From Blautia sp. (lineage in GTDB: Bacteria; Bacillota; Clostridia; Lachnospirales; Lachnospiraceae): a stretch of DNA of 64,000 nucleotides. The stretch is from positions 62,001 through 126,000 of the forward strand of contig JAETNR010000003.1 in the NCBI GenBank assembly GCA_021772055.1, in the 5' to 3' direction. The translations under genes and the position numbers were made by a program. The notes under the pieces were generated by a model. That model was not told the DNA's origin, did no database searches, and saw nothing but the letters and a program-made list of their open reading frames with translations. Shown piece after piece: positions 1-9,586 of this stretch; the first letter of the stretch is position 1; each line of letters starts with the position of its first letter.

Positions 1-209
1 AGGGCAGTGTTCTGCTGTCGGATAATGTGCTGCAGGAGGGAGATATTGTTGAGTCTCATTACCTTGTGGAACGACGAAACCGTACCATTTATAAAAGAAT
101 GCGGGAATATCTTTATGAATTGAAGCATTGCCCGGAGCTTGTTACCAGCATCCTTCCCCTTGGGGACGGAGCGGCAGTGAGCGTAAAAAAAGGGCAGCAG
201 GAGGAATAA
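1..209 (+). CDS. Class I SAM-dependent O-methyltransferase, C-terminal fragment (cut by window edge)
   Basis: Only the last 69 or so codons are inside the window, read in the frame that ends with TAA at 207-209. The visible part has LLSDNVLQ followed by a helix rich in Arg and Tyr and a final LPLGDGAAVSV strand. This matches the end of the small YrrM-type O-methyltransferases, where the conserved DN sits at the metal and substrate site and LP.GDG closes the fold. The next gene starts directly after the stop codon, so the two are translationally coupled. The yrrM-to-U32-peptidase order is known from Bacillus. The substrate cannot be told from this fragment. Confidence 0.75.
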   Translation, partial: GSVLLSDNVLQEGDIVESHYLVERRNRTIYKRMREYLYELKHCPELVTSILPLGDGAAVSVKKGQQEE

Positions 210-1436
210 ATGAGAAAGCCAGAATTGTTGGTACCGGCAAGCAGCCTGGAGGTTTTAAAAATAGCCGTGATGTTTGGCGCTGATGCTGTGTATATCGGAG
301 GAGAAGCTTTCGGGCTGCGCGCCAAAGCGAAGAATTTTTCCGGGGAGGATATGGCGGAAGGAATCGCTTTTGCCCATGCTCACGGAGTGAAAGTCTATGT
401 GACGGTAAATATCCTTGCCCATAACTCTGATCTGGAAGGCGTGAAGGAGTATCTTGGAGAACTCCGGAAATTGAAACCGGATGGACTGATTATTGCAGAC
501 CCGGGGATTTTTACCTATGCAAAAGAAATCTGCCCGGAGATTGAACGCCATATCAGTACTCAGGCAAATAACACCAATTATGAGACATACCGTTTCTGGT
601 ATCAGCTCGGTGCGAAGAGAGTGGTGACTGCAAGAGAACTGTCCTTAAAAGAAATCCGGGAAATCCGTGCCCATATTCCGGAGGATATGGAGATTGAAAC
701 ATTTGTCCATGGAGCGATGTGTATTTCTTATTCCGGCAGATGCCTTCTGAGCAATTATCTGGTGGGAAGAGATGCCAACCGGGGAGAATGTACCCATCCC
801 TGCCGCTGGAAGTATTCCATTGTGGAAGAAACAAGGCCGGGAGAATATATGCCTGTATTTGAAAATGAGAGAGGCACTTATATTTTTAACTCTAAAGATC
901 TGTGTATGATCGAGCATATGGATGATATTCTCACAAGCGGGATTGACAGCCTGAAAATCGAGGGACGTATGAAAACGGCTCTGTATGTGGCTACTGTGGC
1001 AAGAACCTACCGAAAAGCCATTGACGATTATCTGGAAAGCCCGGAGAAGTATCAGGAAAACATGGAATGGTACAGGGAACAGATTTCCAATTGTACCTAT
1101 CGTCAGTTTACCACAGGCTTTTTCTATGGAAAGCCTGACGAGAATACGCAGATTTATGACAGCAACACCTATGTGAAGGAGTATACTTATCTGGGCTATG
1201 CAGAAGCGCTGGATGAACGGGGCTATGTGCAGATCACCCAGAGAAACAAGTTTACAGTAGGTGAGATGATCGAGATCATGAAGCCGGACGGCAGAAATCT
1301 TCTGGTGCAGGTTCGGGCAATTTATGATGAGGAAGGAAATTCTGTCCAAAGCGCTCCCCATCCCCAGCAGAAGCTGTTTGTGGATCTTGGAGAGGGAATG
1401 GAAGTCTATGACCTTCTTCGAAGAGCAGAGAAATAA
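210..1436 (+). CDS. trhP: U32 family protein, tRNA uridine C5-hydroxylation protein TrhP
   Basis: The 408-aa protein has the U32 signature at about residues 163-199: ETFVHGAMC, then SGRC.LS, then NRGEC...CRW. This gives four conserved cysteines (171, 178, 194, 198), which in this family are thought to hold an iron-sulfur cluster. Length and layout match TrhP (YrrO in Bacillus), which hydroxylates uridine 34 of tRNAs using prephenate as oxygen donor, rather than a secreted collagenase; there is no signal peptide. It starts directly at the stop of the O-methyltransferase gene, as in the yrrMNO cluster. A hairpin at 1459-1504 ends the transcript. TrhP-like paralogues (RlhA) share the signature, so the exact RNA target is inferred. 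Confidence 0.85.
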   Translation: MRKPELLVPASSLEVLKIAVMFGADAVYIGGEAFGLRAKAKNFSGEDMAEGIAFAHAHGVKVYVTVNILAHNSDLEGVKEYLGELRKLKPDGLIIADPGIFTYAKEICPEIERHISTQANNTNYETYRFWYQLGAKRVVTARELSLKEIREIRAHIPEDMEIETFVHGAMCISYSGRCLLSNYLVGRDANRGECTHPCRWKYSIVEETRPGEYMPVFENERGTYIFNSKDLCMIEHMDDILTSGIDSLKIEGRMKTALYVATVARTYRKAIDDYLESPEKYQENMEWYREQISNCTYRQFTTGFFYGKPDENTQIYDSNTYVKEYTYLGYAEALDERGYVQITQRNKFTVGEMIEIMKPDGRNLLVQVRAIYDEEGNSVQSAPHPQQKLFVDLGEGMEVYDLLRRAEK

Positions 1437-1458
1437 AAGAGAAAACTGTGAGGATAGA

Positions 1459-1504
1459 TCCCCGGGTACCCTGTATTTTCTGAACACAGGGGCTCGGGGA
1501 TTTT
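1459..1504 (+). terminator. Rho-independent terminator after trhP
   Basis: TCCCCGGGTACCCTGT and ACAGGGGCTCGGGGA form an imperfect but GC-rich stem followed by TTTT. It lies between the convergent trhP and sigK genes. The opposite strand has no T-run, so it mainly serves trhP. Confidence 0.7.
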
Positions 1505-1513
1505 GGCTGGGCT

Positions 1514-2143
1514 TCAGGAGCTTTTTGGAAAAAGTGTTCGCAGTTTTTGCAGCGCATTTTTCTCAATCCGTGACACATAGGATCTGCTGATATGAAGATT
1601 CCTGGCAATTTCCCGCTGCGTCTGCTCTTTTTTCCCAAACAGCCCGTACCGGAAGCAGATTACCTGGAATTCTTTTGGTGAGAGAACGGATTCCAGTGAA
1701 CCCATCAGCAGCCGGATATCGTTCCTTGTAGAATAATCCTCCACCACATCCACAGGCGGACTTTCAATAATATCCAGAAGGTTGATCTCGTTTCCCTCCT
1801 TATCCGTACCGATGGGGTCATAAAGAGACACCTCTTTCGAATGTTTCTTCTTGGAACGAAGCATCATCAGAAGCTCATTATCAATACACCGGGCTGCATA
1901 GGTGGAAAGCCTGGTGGCTTTTTCTGCATCAAAGGTGTTGATCGCTTTGATGAGGCCTATGGTGCCGATGGAAATCAAATCATCCAGATCCTCGTCTGTG
2001 CCCTGGTATTTTTTTACTACATGGGCTACCAGGCGGAGATTTCGTTCAATCAGGATTTGCCTTGCTTCCAAATCGCCCCCCTGGTAACGTTGAAGATAGA
2101 ACTTTTCTTCAGCAGATGTCAAAGGTTTCAAAAAAGCCTTCAA
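1514..2143 (-). CDS. sigK: RNA polymerase sporulation sigma factor SigK
   Basis: The 209-aa protein begins MKAFLKPLTSAEEKFYL and carries region 2 (LIERNLRLVAHVVKKY, then DDLISIGTIGLIKAI and TYAARCIDNE) and region 4 (SPKEFQVICFRYGL, then TQREIARNLHISRSYVSRIE). This matches sigma-K, the late mother-cell factor of sporulation. The start is TTG at 2143, preceded by GAGGTGA at good spacing. The N-terminus includes the short pro-sequence region. The gene is intact, so there is no skin-type element here. Upstream on the minus strand a CATAGACTG sequence (about 2175-2183) lies 17 nt after an AC, loosely like a sigma-K promoter; this is weak. Sigma-E is the closest alternative, but the N-terminus favours SigK. 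Confidence 0.9.
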   Translation of the reverse strand: MKAFLKPLTSAEEKFYLQRYQGGDLEARQILIERNLRLVAHVVKKYQGTDEDLDDLISIGTIGLIKAINTFDAEKATRLSTYAARCIDNELLMMLRSKKKHSKEVSLYDPIGTDKEGNEINLLDIIESPPVDVVEDYSTRNDIRLLMGSLESVLSPKEFQVICFRYGLFGKKEQTQREIARNLHISRSYVSRIEKNALQKLRTLFPKSS

Positions 2144-2351
2144 ATCTTCACCTCAAAGGGGATTTCTATACAGTCTATGCCCGGGACGGGCTATTCGTGC
2201 TTTTCCAAGAAAATAAGACTGTGATGAGGAACCCGGGATTCCTTCCCCATCCCGAGAAATGTAACGGGGAAAAAAGGTTTTTACGAATAGATTTTTGCGT
2301 CGCTTGACAGAGATTTACGGCTGTGATACGCTTTCACTGGGAGAGCAGTAC

Positions 2352-2380
2352 TTTACAAAAAAAAGGTTGTGTGCTAGTAT
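2352..2380 (+). promoter_or_regulatory. Probable sigma-A promoter for the diguanylate cyclase gene
   Basis: TTTACA at 2352-2357 and TAGTAT at 2375-2380 are separated by 17 nt, about 40 nt before the start codon at 2418. The rest of the 2144-2417 gap holds only sigK upstream sequence and no other visible feature. Confidence 0.5.
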
Positions 2381-2417
2381 TTGTATGATAAAAAGGTGGT
2401 AAAAAGGATCAGGCGTT

Positions 2418-3893
2418 ATGAATGAGAAAGAGATACAGCAGCTTAATCTGCGCGGGCATTTGAAAGTAATTGTCGGATTTTTTATATTTATGGTGCTTAG
2501 TATTGCCGTTTTTTTCCTTTGCGTACAAAAACGTGTGGAGCAGGAGGTAGAGTCCACAATACATAAAAATGTGACACATCAGACATTCCATTTTCAGTCA
2601 ATTATGGATATTCAGTTTGAATATCTGAAGTCCATTGCAGATTATCTTGGAGAGCAGGAGGAACTGCTTGCGGAAAATAATATGGAGCTGATTCGTCACC
2701 TGCAGGAGAAAAGCGGGTTGGAGAGGGTTGCGATCATTGATGAGCAGGGAAAGAGCCATTATGATAACGGAGCAACCAAGAATGTTGCTAACCGCGTTTA
2801 TTTTCAGGAAGCAATGAAAGGCAGCAGGACTTTGAGCGATCCTCTGGAAAGCAAGGTGGATTCTTACACCAGGGTTATTCTTGGTGTACCGATCTATAAA
2901 GAGGATAAAATCATTGGGGTGCTTGGCGGCTCTTATAATGTAGGTGCGCTGAGTCATATGATGTTTGAGGACATCTATGACGGAGCGGGTGCCTGTATCA
3001 TTGCAACATCCCAGGGGAAAATCGTTTCCTTTGACGGCAACCCGGAATACTGGAGTCTCGAAAACGATGAAAAGGTGATAGAAATGTTCCGGGATTTTGA
3101 GATCACAGATAATCATATTGTGAAGCAGATGCAGGAGGATTTTGTCAGGCACAGAGAAGGAAGTATAAAGCTTTCCAGCAGAGACAGTAGCTATTATGTT
3201 GCATATGAGCCTCTTGATATAAACGAATGGATGATCTGCTACATGGTATCCGGTGACAAGGCTATGGAGGATTACAGCTTTGTAACAAAATATGAATATG
3301 TTTTGTCATGTGTGCTGGGAATGGGAATTTTGCTGTCGATCCTGCTGCTTTTCTATAAAAGCAACAGGCAGCAGAAGCGGTTATTTGAATATGCGCAGAC
3401 AGATGCCCTTACCGGACTTTATAATAAGCAGCGTACGGAAGTGGAAATAGAAGCCTGGTTTTCGAAAGAAGAATGCCAGCATTTTCAGGCATTTCTTATG
3501 CTGGATATTGATCATTTTAAAGCAATCAATGATATTTACGGTCATGTAGCAGGAGATGAAGCTTTGCGCCAGGTAGGGAAGCTGTTAAAAGAAGAATTCT
3601 GGAGCAGTGATGTTATCGGGAGGATAGGCGGAGATGAATTCGTCGTTTTTATGAAGAACCTCCGTGAAAAAGAAACGGCTGCTTCCCATGCGAAAAATTT
3701 CGGGGAACAGATCCGCAGGCTGAAAGTAAAGGGAATGGAGGAACAAATCATTACCTGCAGCATCGGAATCGCGTATGCGCCGGAGCATGGAAATGGATAC
3801 CATAGTTTGTATAAATGTGCAGACAGCGCACTTTATGAAAAGAAAGGCAGAGATCGTGACGGTTATTGCATATATCAGAGCGATGCACAATAG
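2418..3893 (+). CDS. Membrane diguanylate cyclase with extracytoplasmic Cache sensor domain
   Basis: The 491-aa protein has a membrane helix at about residues 14-36, an external sensor region of about 230 residues of double-Cache type (AIIDEQGKSHYDN, then YFQEAMKG, then IIGVLGGSYN), a second helix at about 293-315, and a GGDEF domain at the C-terminus. The active-site GGDEF is at residues 404-408, with TDALTGLYNK and DIDHFKAINDIYGH upstream, so it should make cyclic di-GMP. The usual RxxD inhibitory site before the motif reads WSSD, so product inhibition through that site is probably absent. The gene stands just before the 3953-9536 operon with a 59-nt gap and no terminator, so they may share a transcript. 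The sensed ligand is unknown. Confidence 0.88.
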   Translation: MNEKEIQQLNLRGHLKVIVGFFIFMVLSIAVFFLCVQKRVEQEVESTIHKNVTHQTFHFQSIMDIQFEYLKSIADYLGEQEELLAENNMELIRHLQEKSGLERVAIIDEQGKSHYDNGATKNVANRVYFQEAMKGSRTLSDPLESKVDSYTRVILGVPIYKEDKIIGVLGGSYNVGALSHMMFEDIYDGAGACIIATSQGKIVSFDGNPEYWSLENDEKVIEMFRDFEITDNHIVKQMQEDFVRHREGSIKLSSRDSSYYVAYEPLDINEWMICYMVSGDKAMEDYSFVTKYEYVLSCVLGMGILLSILLLFYKSNRQQKRLFEYAQTDALTGLYNKQRTEVEIEAWFSKEECQHFQAFLMLDIDHFKAINDIYGHVAGDEALRQVGKLLKEEFWSSDVIGRIGGDEFVVFMKNLREKETAASHAKNFGEQIRRLKVKGMEEQIITCSIGIAYAPEHGNGYHSLYKCADSALYEKKGRDRDGYCIYQSDAQ

Positions 3894-3952
3894 CAGATAA
3901 AAATAGCAGCAGACCAAAAGAGTTTTAAGCAAGGACAATAGGGAGAAAGATT

Positions 3953-6900
3953 TTGAAGAAGAAGATTGAACAATTGTTAAACGGAAAATTCGAATATGAG
4001 AATCCAGCCCTTCTGTTTTCCCAGGATAAGATAGAAGTAACTTTAAAGGCCGGGGAGACTATGCGGGGAGAACTGCATTTCGGAACAGCGGAAAACCGGC
4101 AGATCCAGGGATATATCACTTCTTCCGACAGGCGTGTGGTAACCGGAAGCAGGAAATTTAAGGGAACAGCGCTCTGTGTTCCTTATGGGGTGGATGCCGT
4201 GGGCATGAAACCGGGAGAGGAGTTAAACGGATGGCTTTGCTTTACCACGAATATCGGGGAATACAGGCTTCCTTTCCACGTGGAGACAGAAAAGGAGCAG
4301 ATCCGAAGCTCTGAGGGAGAAGTTCCGGATATGGAAGCCTTCTTAAGAATCGCACAGAAGAATTTCCGGGAAGCATATGGCCTTTTTAAAGAAAAATCCT
4401 TTCCTATGGTTATGGAACAGGAAGAGACCAGGGAAAAAGCATTGTATGACGGGTTGAGTGTACAGCCCATTACCTATCAGAACCTGGAGGAATTCCTGAT
4501 CGGTATGGGCAAAAAAAAGCCGGTGTCTATTTCTCTGAAGCAGCAGAGCGCGGAATTCTATGAGGTTCGGGAATCCATGCAGGAGTCTTTTGAGATTCAC
4601 AAATCCGGCTGGGGGCATCTCAGGCTGGATGTGGAGGCCAGGGGTGCATTTTTGGAAATAGAGCGCCATGTGGTTACGGAAGAAGACTTTATCGGCAGCA
4701 GTTACCGGGTGGAATATGTGGTTCATAAGGAGCTTCTGGGAGAGGGCAATCAGTTCGGACAGATTATTTTGCGAAGCCCTTACCAGGAGCTGGTGTATCC
4801 TGTAGTTGCTTCAAAGGGAGCAAAACCCTCTATTAATATTACATCCATTGAGAAGCGCCACAGAGCTGCCATGTTCCGGGATTATCTGGAATACCGTATC
4901 GGGAAGATTGACTTTAAGACCTGGGCAGGAAGTACGCATTTTGAACTGAACCAGCTTCGGGAGGCTGGCTGCGACTATCCGGAATACCAGATGGCGGAAG
5001 CATATCTCCTTTTCAAAGAAGAAAATCGTGCCGGAGCCATTGAAATTCTCAAGCAATATCAGAAAAAGTCTTATACCAGCGATGATCTGGAATTTGCAGG
5101 GATATATCTGTATTTATGTTGTCTGACAGGACTATACAGGGATAATGGGCAGGCTCTGCGGAAAATTCAGAATTTTTATATGCAGAAATCAGACAGTATG
5201 ATGCTTTTGTGGCTGCAGCTTCAAATGGACGGAGAGCTTAAGCGCACTCCTTCCAAGTCCGTATTTATGCTGGAAGAGCAATTTGAGAAGGGCTGTACAA
5301 GCCCGTTCCTTTATCTGGAGGCGTGGAATTATATCAGCAGTGACATGTCCCTCCTTCACCGGATCAGCAGTTTCTGGGTACAGGTATTTTTGTATGCAGG
5401 CAAGAACGGACTGCTCACAGAGGAGATCGTGATGCGCTTTTCCTATTTGTCCGGATACGAGAAAAGCTTTAACAGAAGCCTTTACAGGGCTTTGGAAATG
5501 GGATATGAGGCATTCCCCACAGACGATACCCTGGAAGCAATCTGCAAATATATCATCAAAGAAAATCCCCGCAGGCCGGAGTATTTTAAATGGTTTTCCC
5601 TTGCAGTGAATCAGGGAATCCGTATTACAAGAATTTATGAATACTACGTGGAAACTCTGGACACCACCTATCAGAGAGAGCTTCCGAAAGCTCTCCTGAT
5701 GTATTTTACCTACAATGACAATACACTTGGAGATTCCAGAAAAGCATTTCTTTATGCAAATGTAGTTGCTTATAAGGAAAAAGAGCCTGGAACCTATGAG
5801 AATTATAAAGACAATATGAAGCGCTTTGCCATGCAGAAGCTGAGAGAAGGGCGGATGAATGAAAATTATGCCGCACTTTATCAGGAATTTTGTATGGAAC
5901 CGTCAGATGTTTCCGATGCCCAGGCGGCGGCCAGGGCAATGTACACCTGCCGTCTGTACTGTGATGACAAAAAAATCCGGCAGGTAATCGTACGCCATCA
6001 TCAGATGGCCAGGGAAGAGGTCTATCCCTTTGTTCAGGGCGTGGCCTATCCCAGAATCTATACGGAAGATGCAGTGATCCTTTTCCAGGATGAAAAGCAG
6101 CGCAGGTATGCTTCCACTGTGGATTATAATGTGACAGACCTTATGGATGAACGGGGGCTCCTTATCCGTGTTCTGGAAAAAGGTGTGACAGAACCGGGAA
6201 TCCTGCTTCACTATTGTGAAAATACGTCCCTTAACCGGGAAAACCTGGAGATTTTTCAGAAGCTTGTACAGTCTGAGGCTTATACAGAAGCGTACAGGAC
6301 ATCTGTCCGTAAGAAAATCCTGGATTACTACGCAGAACATGTCCATGGAGAAGATCTGGATGATTATCTGAAAAAAATGGATTTCCGGGAATATGCCCTT
6401 GTAGACCGTAAGACGCTTCTGGAGGTGCTGATTTCCAGAAGATTTTTCGAGCAGGCTATGCTGCTTATAGAGGAGTTCGGTTATGAAGAGGTAGATATGG
6501 GAAGCCTTTTGAAGCTCACCAGCAGGATGATCATCCGGAAAGATATGGAAGAGGATGAGGAGCTTCTGGCACTGGCTTTAGCTGTTTACAAAGCAGGAAA
6601 ATACGATGAAGTCATCCTTCATTATCTGATGAAATACCGCTTTGGCCCGCTGGATGATCTGTTTGCCATCTGGAAAAGTGCCAAAGGCTTTGAAATGGAT
6701 ACCTATGATCTGGAAGAAAAAATCCTGGGGCTTTTGATTTTTACTTCCGATTACCGCAAGGACGGAGAACTGATTCTTCAATCCTATGTGAAGCAGGCAG
6801 GAAAGGAACGGATGATCGGTGCTTATCTGACGCTGGTTTCTTATGGAGTGTTTGTAAAGGAATATTCCATGAGCACTTTTATAAGGGAGTGGCTGGAGAC

Positions 6901-7501
6901 CGCTTATGAACGGAAATGGCCGGTAAATAAGATCTGCCACATGGCACTTTTAAAGGCATTATCCAAAGAAAAATCTGAAAAGAGTAAATATGAGGATATG
7001 AAACGGGAGCTTCTTCGGGAATGTGCAAAGGATGGCCTGGTATTTTCTTTCTTCCGCAGGCTTTCCCCTGAGCTTTTAAGTCCGTATCAGCTGGATGACA
7101 AAACTTTTGTGGAATACCATACCCATCCGGAGGCAAAGGTGACGCTATTTTATGCATTGGATACAGGACTGGGAATTGATTCCGGATATAAGAGCGAACC
7201 GTTAAAAAATATGTATGAAGGCATTTTTACAAAAACCTTTACCCTGTTTTACGGAGAAACCCTTCATTATTATTTTAAGGTGGAGTATAAGGGCAGAATC
7301 CAGAAAACTTCAGAACGGGTGATTACCATGAATCGTGTGGATAAAACACCTGTAAGCAAATACCAGCTTCTGAACCAGATGCTTTCTGCAAGGCGTCTGG
7401 GCAGGGAGAAAGAAGCAGCGGCGAGAATGAAAGAGTATCTTCGCAAGGAACAGTATGCAAAAGAAATGTTTATCATAGAGAAGGAAACAAAAGATGAATG
7501 A
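3953..7501 (+). CDS. Large DUF5717-like protein with helical repeats, unknown function
   Basis: This 1,182-aa protein starts at TTG 3953, with GGGAGAAAG just upstream. No signal peptide or membrane helix is evident. Residues about 1-120 and 185-290 look like two beta-rich domains (the first with a GELHFGTAENRQIQGYI strand pattern). Residues about 310-1060 are mostly amphipathic helices of TPR/HEAT type with many Tyr and Glu. A short beta-rich C-terminal segment (about 1080-1140) and a final basic helix follow. From memory it resembles Lachnospiraceae proteins annotated DUF5717; no function is known to me. Its stop overlaps the start of the Hsp70-like gene by 8 nt, so the two are translationally coupled. 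A scaffold role for the partner is inference. Confidence 0.7.
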   Translation: MKKKIEQLLNGKFEYENPALLFSQDKIEVTLKAGETMRGELHFGTAENRQIQGYITSSDRRVVTGSRKFKGTALCVPYGVDAVGMKPGEELNGWLCFTTNIGEYRLPFHVETEKEQIRSSEGEVPDMEAFLRIAQKNFREAYGLFKEKSFPMVMEQEETREKALYDGLSVQPITYQNLEEFLIGMGKKKPVSISLKQQSAEFYEVRESMQESFEIHKSGWGHLRLDVEARGAFLEIERHVVTEEDFIGSSYRVEYVVHKELLGEGNQFGQIILRSPYQELVYPVVASKGAKPSINITSIEKRHRAAMFRDYLEYRIGKIDFKTWAGSTHFELNQLREAGCDYPEYQMAEAYLLFKEENRAGAIEILKQYQKKSYTSDDLEFAGIYLYLCCLTGLYRDNGQALRKIQNFYMQKSDSMMLLWLQLQMDGELKRTPSKSVFMLEEQFEKGCTSPFLYLEAWNYISSDMSLLHRISSFWVQVFLYAGKNGLLTEEIVMRFSYLSGYEKSFNRSLYRALEMGYEAFPTDDTLEAICKYIIKENPRRPEYFKWFSLAVNQGIRITRIYEYYVETLDTTYQRELPKALLMYFTYNDNTLGDSRKAFLYANVVAYKEKEPGTYENYKDNMKRFAMQKLREGRMNENYAALYQEFCMEPSDVSDAQAAARAMYTCRLYCDDKKIRQVIVRHHQMAREEVYPFVQGVAYPRIYTEDAVILFQDEKQRRYASTVDYNVTDLMDERGLLIRVLEKGVTEPGILLHYCENTSLNRENLEIFQKLVQSEAYTEAYRTSVRKKILDYYAEHVHGEDLDDYLKKMDFREYALVDRKTLLEVLISRRFFEQAMLLIEEFGYEEVDMGSLLKLTSRMIIRKDMEEDEELLALALAVYKAGKYDEVILHYLMKYRFGPLDDLFAIWKSAKGFEMDTYDLEEKILGLLIFTSDYRKDGELILQSYVKQAGKERMIGAYLTLVSYGVFVKEYSMSTFIREWLETAYERKWPVNKICHMALLKALSKEKSEKSKYEDMKRELLRECAKDGLVFSFFRRLSPELLSPYQLDDKTFVEYHTHPEAKVTLFYALDTGLGIDSGYKSEPLKNMYEGIFTKTFTLFYGETLHYYFKVEYKGRIQKTSERVITMNRVDKTPVSKYQLLNQMLSARRLGREKEAAARMKEYLRKEQYAKEMFIIEKETKDE

Positions 7502-8741
7502 AATTCGTGATTTGATGATCGGAATTGATTTCGGGAAGAAGAATTCCCAGATCTGCTATTATGACAGAAAGGCGGATGAGGCACGCTCTTTAAGCATGAA
7601 GGTGGGGAGCAGCCAGTATGAGGCGCCTACCTGCGTGTGCTTAAGGCCCCAGCAGGGAGATTACTGTGTCGGTCTGGATGCAGTGTATTTTGCAAGAGAA
7701 CAGGGCGGGGTCATGGTGGATAACTTATACGAGATTTCCAGACATGAGGAGCCTGTGCAGGTGGCAGAGGAGGAAAAGCAGCCTTATGAGCTTTTAGCTG
7801 TTTTTCTGAAAGGAATGCTGAAATTCCTGGGAATCATGGATATTGTGAAAAATACAAAATGTCTGGTGATCACCTGTCCTGCCCTGGAGCCTGTTCAGGT
7901 GCAGAATTTTCAGAAAGCGTGCACAAGTCTTGGCTTCCCGGAAGAAAAATATATGCTCCTGGATTACGGGGAAAGCTTTTATTATTATATGCTCACCCAG
8001 AAACGGGATACTTGGAACCGAAATGTGGCATGGTATGATTTCACACCTGAAAAGGTAACCTTCCGGAAAATGTCTATGGCATCCGCCGGAAGGCCGGTTC
8101 TGGTGCGGATCGGTGACCCGCAGGAAGCGGAATTAAGCGAAGGCGGAGAAGAGCGGGACGCTGATTTTTATAAATTTATCCAGCAGACACTGGGAAGTGA
8201 GCTTTACTCCAGCATTCAGATGACAGGAACCGGATTTGACCAGGAATGGGCAAAGCAGTCTGTAAAAATGCTGTGCTACCAGAAACGAAAGGTTTTTTAC
8301 GGCAATAATCTGTTTGCCAAAGGGGCATGTGAGGCCGCGGTAGAGCGCCTGGAAAAGAAAAACCTGAAAGGATACCGCTATATGAGCGACTCCCTGGTGC
8401 TGGCTGATGTAGGTATGGAAATGCGGGTGATGGGTTCCCCTGCATATCATCCCCTTATTGAGGCAGGAAACAACTGGTATGAGAGCAAAGCACAGTGTGA
8501 ACTGATCCTGGATCAGACGGAGGAACTGGTATTTACGGTTGCAACGATGGATGATCCGGAAAAACGCCATGTGTCCATGAGCCTCCCGGGACTGCCCAAA
8601 AGGCCCAATAAGACTACCCGCCTTTTGGTGGAGCTGAACTATATTTCCCCCAGGGAATGTTGTATCACCGTGAAAGACCTGGGCTTTGGAGAGATGTTTC
8701 CGGGCAGCGGAAAAGTCTGGAAGGAAGTAGCCCGGTGGTAA
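7494..8741 (+). CDS. DUF5716-like protein with Hsp70/actin-type ATPase fold
   Basis: The 415-aa protein begins with LMIGIDFGKKNSQICYYD, a phosphate-1 loop of the Hsp70/actin superfamily. CLVITCPALE and YMLLDYGESFYYYML follow in the positions expected for the nucleotide-binding fold. GNNLFAKGACEAA at about residues 264-276 resembles the adenosine motif. The expected phosphate-2 loop (DxGGGT) reads YDFTPEKV, so ATP hydrolysis may be weak or lost. The last 100 residues are a beta-rich segment. The gene is coupled to the 1,182-aa gene before it and is followed 12 nt later by a TPR gene. From memory it matches DUF5716; the cellular role is unknown. Confidence 0.7.
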   Translation: MNEIRDLMIGIDFGKKNSQICYYDRKADEARSLSMKVGSSQYEAPTCVCLRPQQGDYCVGLDAVYFAREQGGVMVDNLYEISRHEEPVQVAEEEKQPYELLAVFLKGMLKFLGIMDIVKNTKCLVITCPALEPVQVQNFQKACTSLGFPEEKYMLLDYGESFYYYMLTQKRDTWNRNVAWYDFTPEKVTFRKMSMASAGRPVLVRIGDPQEAELSEGGEERDADFYKFIQQTLGSELYSSIQMTGTGFDQEWAKQSVKMLCYQKRKVFYGNNLFAKGACEAAVERLEKKNLKGYRYMSDSLVLADVGMEMRVMGSPAYHPLIEAGNNWYESKAQCELILDQTEELVFTVATMDDPEKRHVSMSLPGLPKRPNKTTRLLVELNYISPRECCITVKDLGFGEMFPGSGKVWKEVARW

Positions 8742-8753
8742 GGAAGGAAGAAT

Positions 8754-9536
8754 ATGAGCGGATATATTTTATGCGAAACAAAAAAAGCGGAAATACCGTA
8801 TTTTATCGAAAACATCAGTACGAATATCTACACGATAGAAGAGCTGTGCTATTATCTTTATCATAATCTTTACCTGATCGATGAGACCATCCTTAATGAA
8901 GGGCTTTGTAACTGGATCCAGGAGGAACTGAATCTTCCCAAGCTTTCGGCAAAGCTTCGCCCGAATCTTGGAAAATATGCCAGTGCAGAGGATATTCTTT
9001 ACCCGATCTTTAAAGAAATCAATTATCTGACATATGAGGAACTCCGTGTTTTAAATGGCAGGATGAAGAAATATGATGCGGAGCCCCTGGCTGTCCGGGA
9101 AAAGCAAAAAGGGGACGCGCTGATCGAAAACAAGATGTATGTGAATGCTATTCATGTTTACCAAAAACTTCTGGAAAGGGAAGACCTGGAAGCCTCGCGG
9201 AAGGGACTTACAGAGAAAATCCTGCACAATCTTGGCTGTGCGTACAGTTATCTGTTCCAGATGGAGAAGGCGGTGGAGTATTTTTTTAGGGCCTACGAGC
9301 AGAGTCACAGCCAAAAAGCCCTGGTGACTTATCTCCTGGCTTTTCGGAGCATCCGCACTCCCATTGAATACGAAAGCAGGATCACGGAACTTCATGTGGA
9401 TGAGGACACACGCAAAGAAGTCGGGGAGGCATTGGAGCGCTTTGCAAAAAGGCCGGAAATACAGGTATATTCCCAGCAGATAGATGGGCTGCTGGAAAAT
9501 ATGATCAGAGAATATCATCGGAGTACCGGATCCTGA
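8754..9536 (+). CDS. TPR-containing protein, third gene of the DUF5717/DUF5716 operon
   Basis: The 260-aa soluble protein has an N-terminal alpha-helical segment (TIEELCYYLYHNLYLID, then EGLCNWIQEELNL) and then helix pairs with TPR spacing at about residues 118-200 (GDALIENKMYVNAIHVYQKL, then LHNLGCAYSYLFQMEKAVEY). AAGGAAGG lies before the ATG. It closes the operon that starts at 3953. TPR proteins usually act as adaptors, so it may link the Hsp70-like protein to a partner; that is inference. No enzymatic motif is visible. Confidence 0.7.
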   Translation: MSGYILCETKKAEIPYFIENISTNIYTIEELCYYLYHNLYLIDETILNEGLCNWIQEELNLPKLSAKLRPNLGKYASAEDILYPIFKEINYLTYEELRVLNGRMKKYDAEPLAVREKQKGDALIENKMYVNAIHVYQKLLEREDLEASRKGLTEKILHNLGCAYSYLFQMEKAVEYFFRAYEQSHSQKALVTYLLAFRSIRTPIEYESRITELHVDEDTRKEVGEALERFAKRPEIQVYSQQIDGLLENMIREYHRSTGS

Positions 9537-9586
9537 ACCGGGAACCCTTCCCTGCAATTTCTTTTGCACTTTTTTCGCCGGAAGTA

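Noticed and set aside
1514..2143. Skin-type interruption of sigK
   Set aside because: The reading frame is complete from region 2 to region 4.
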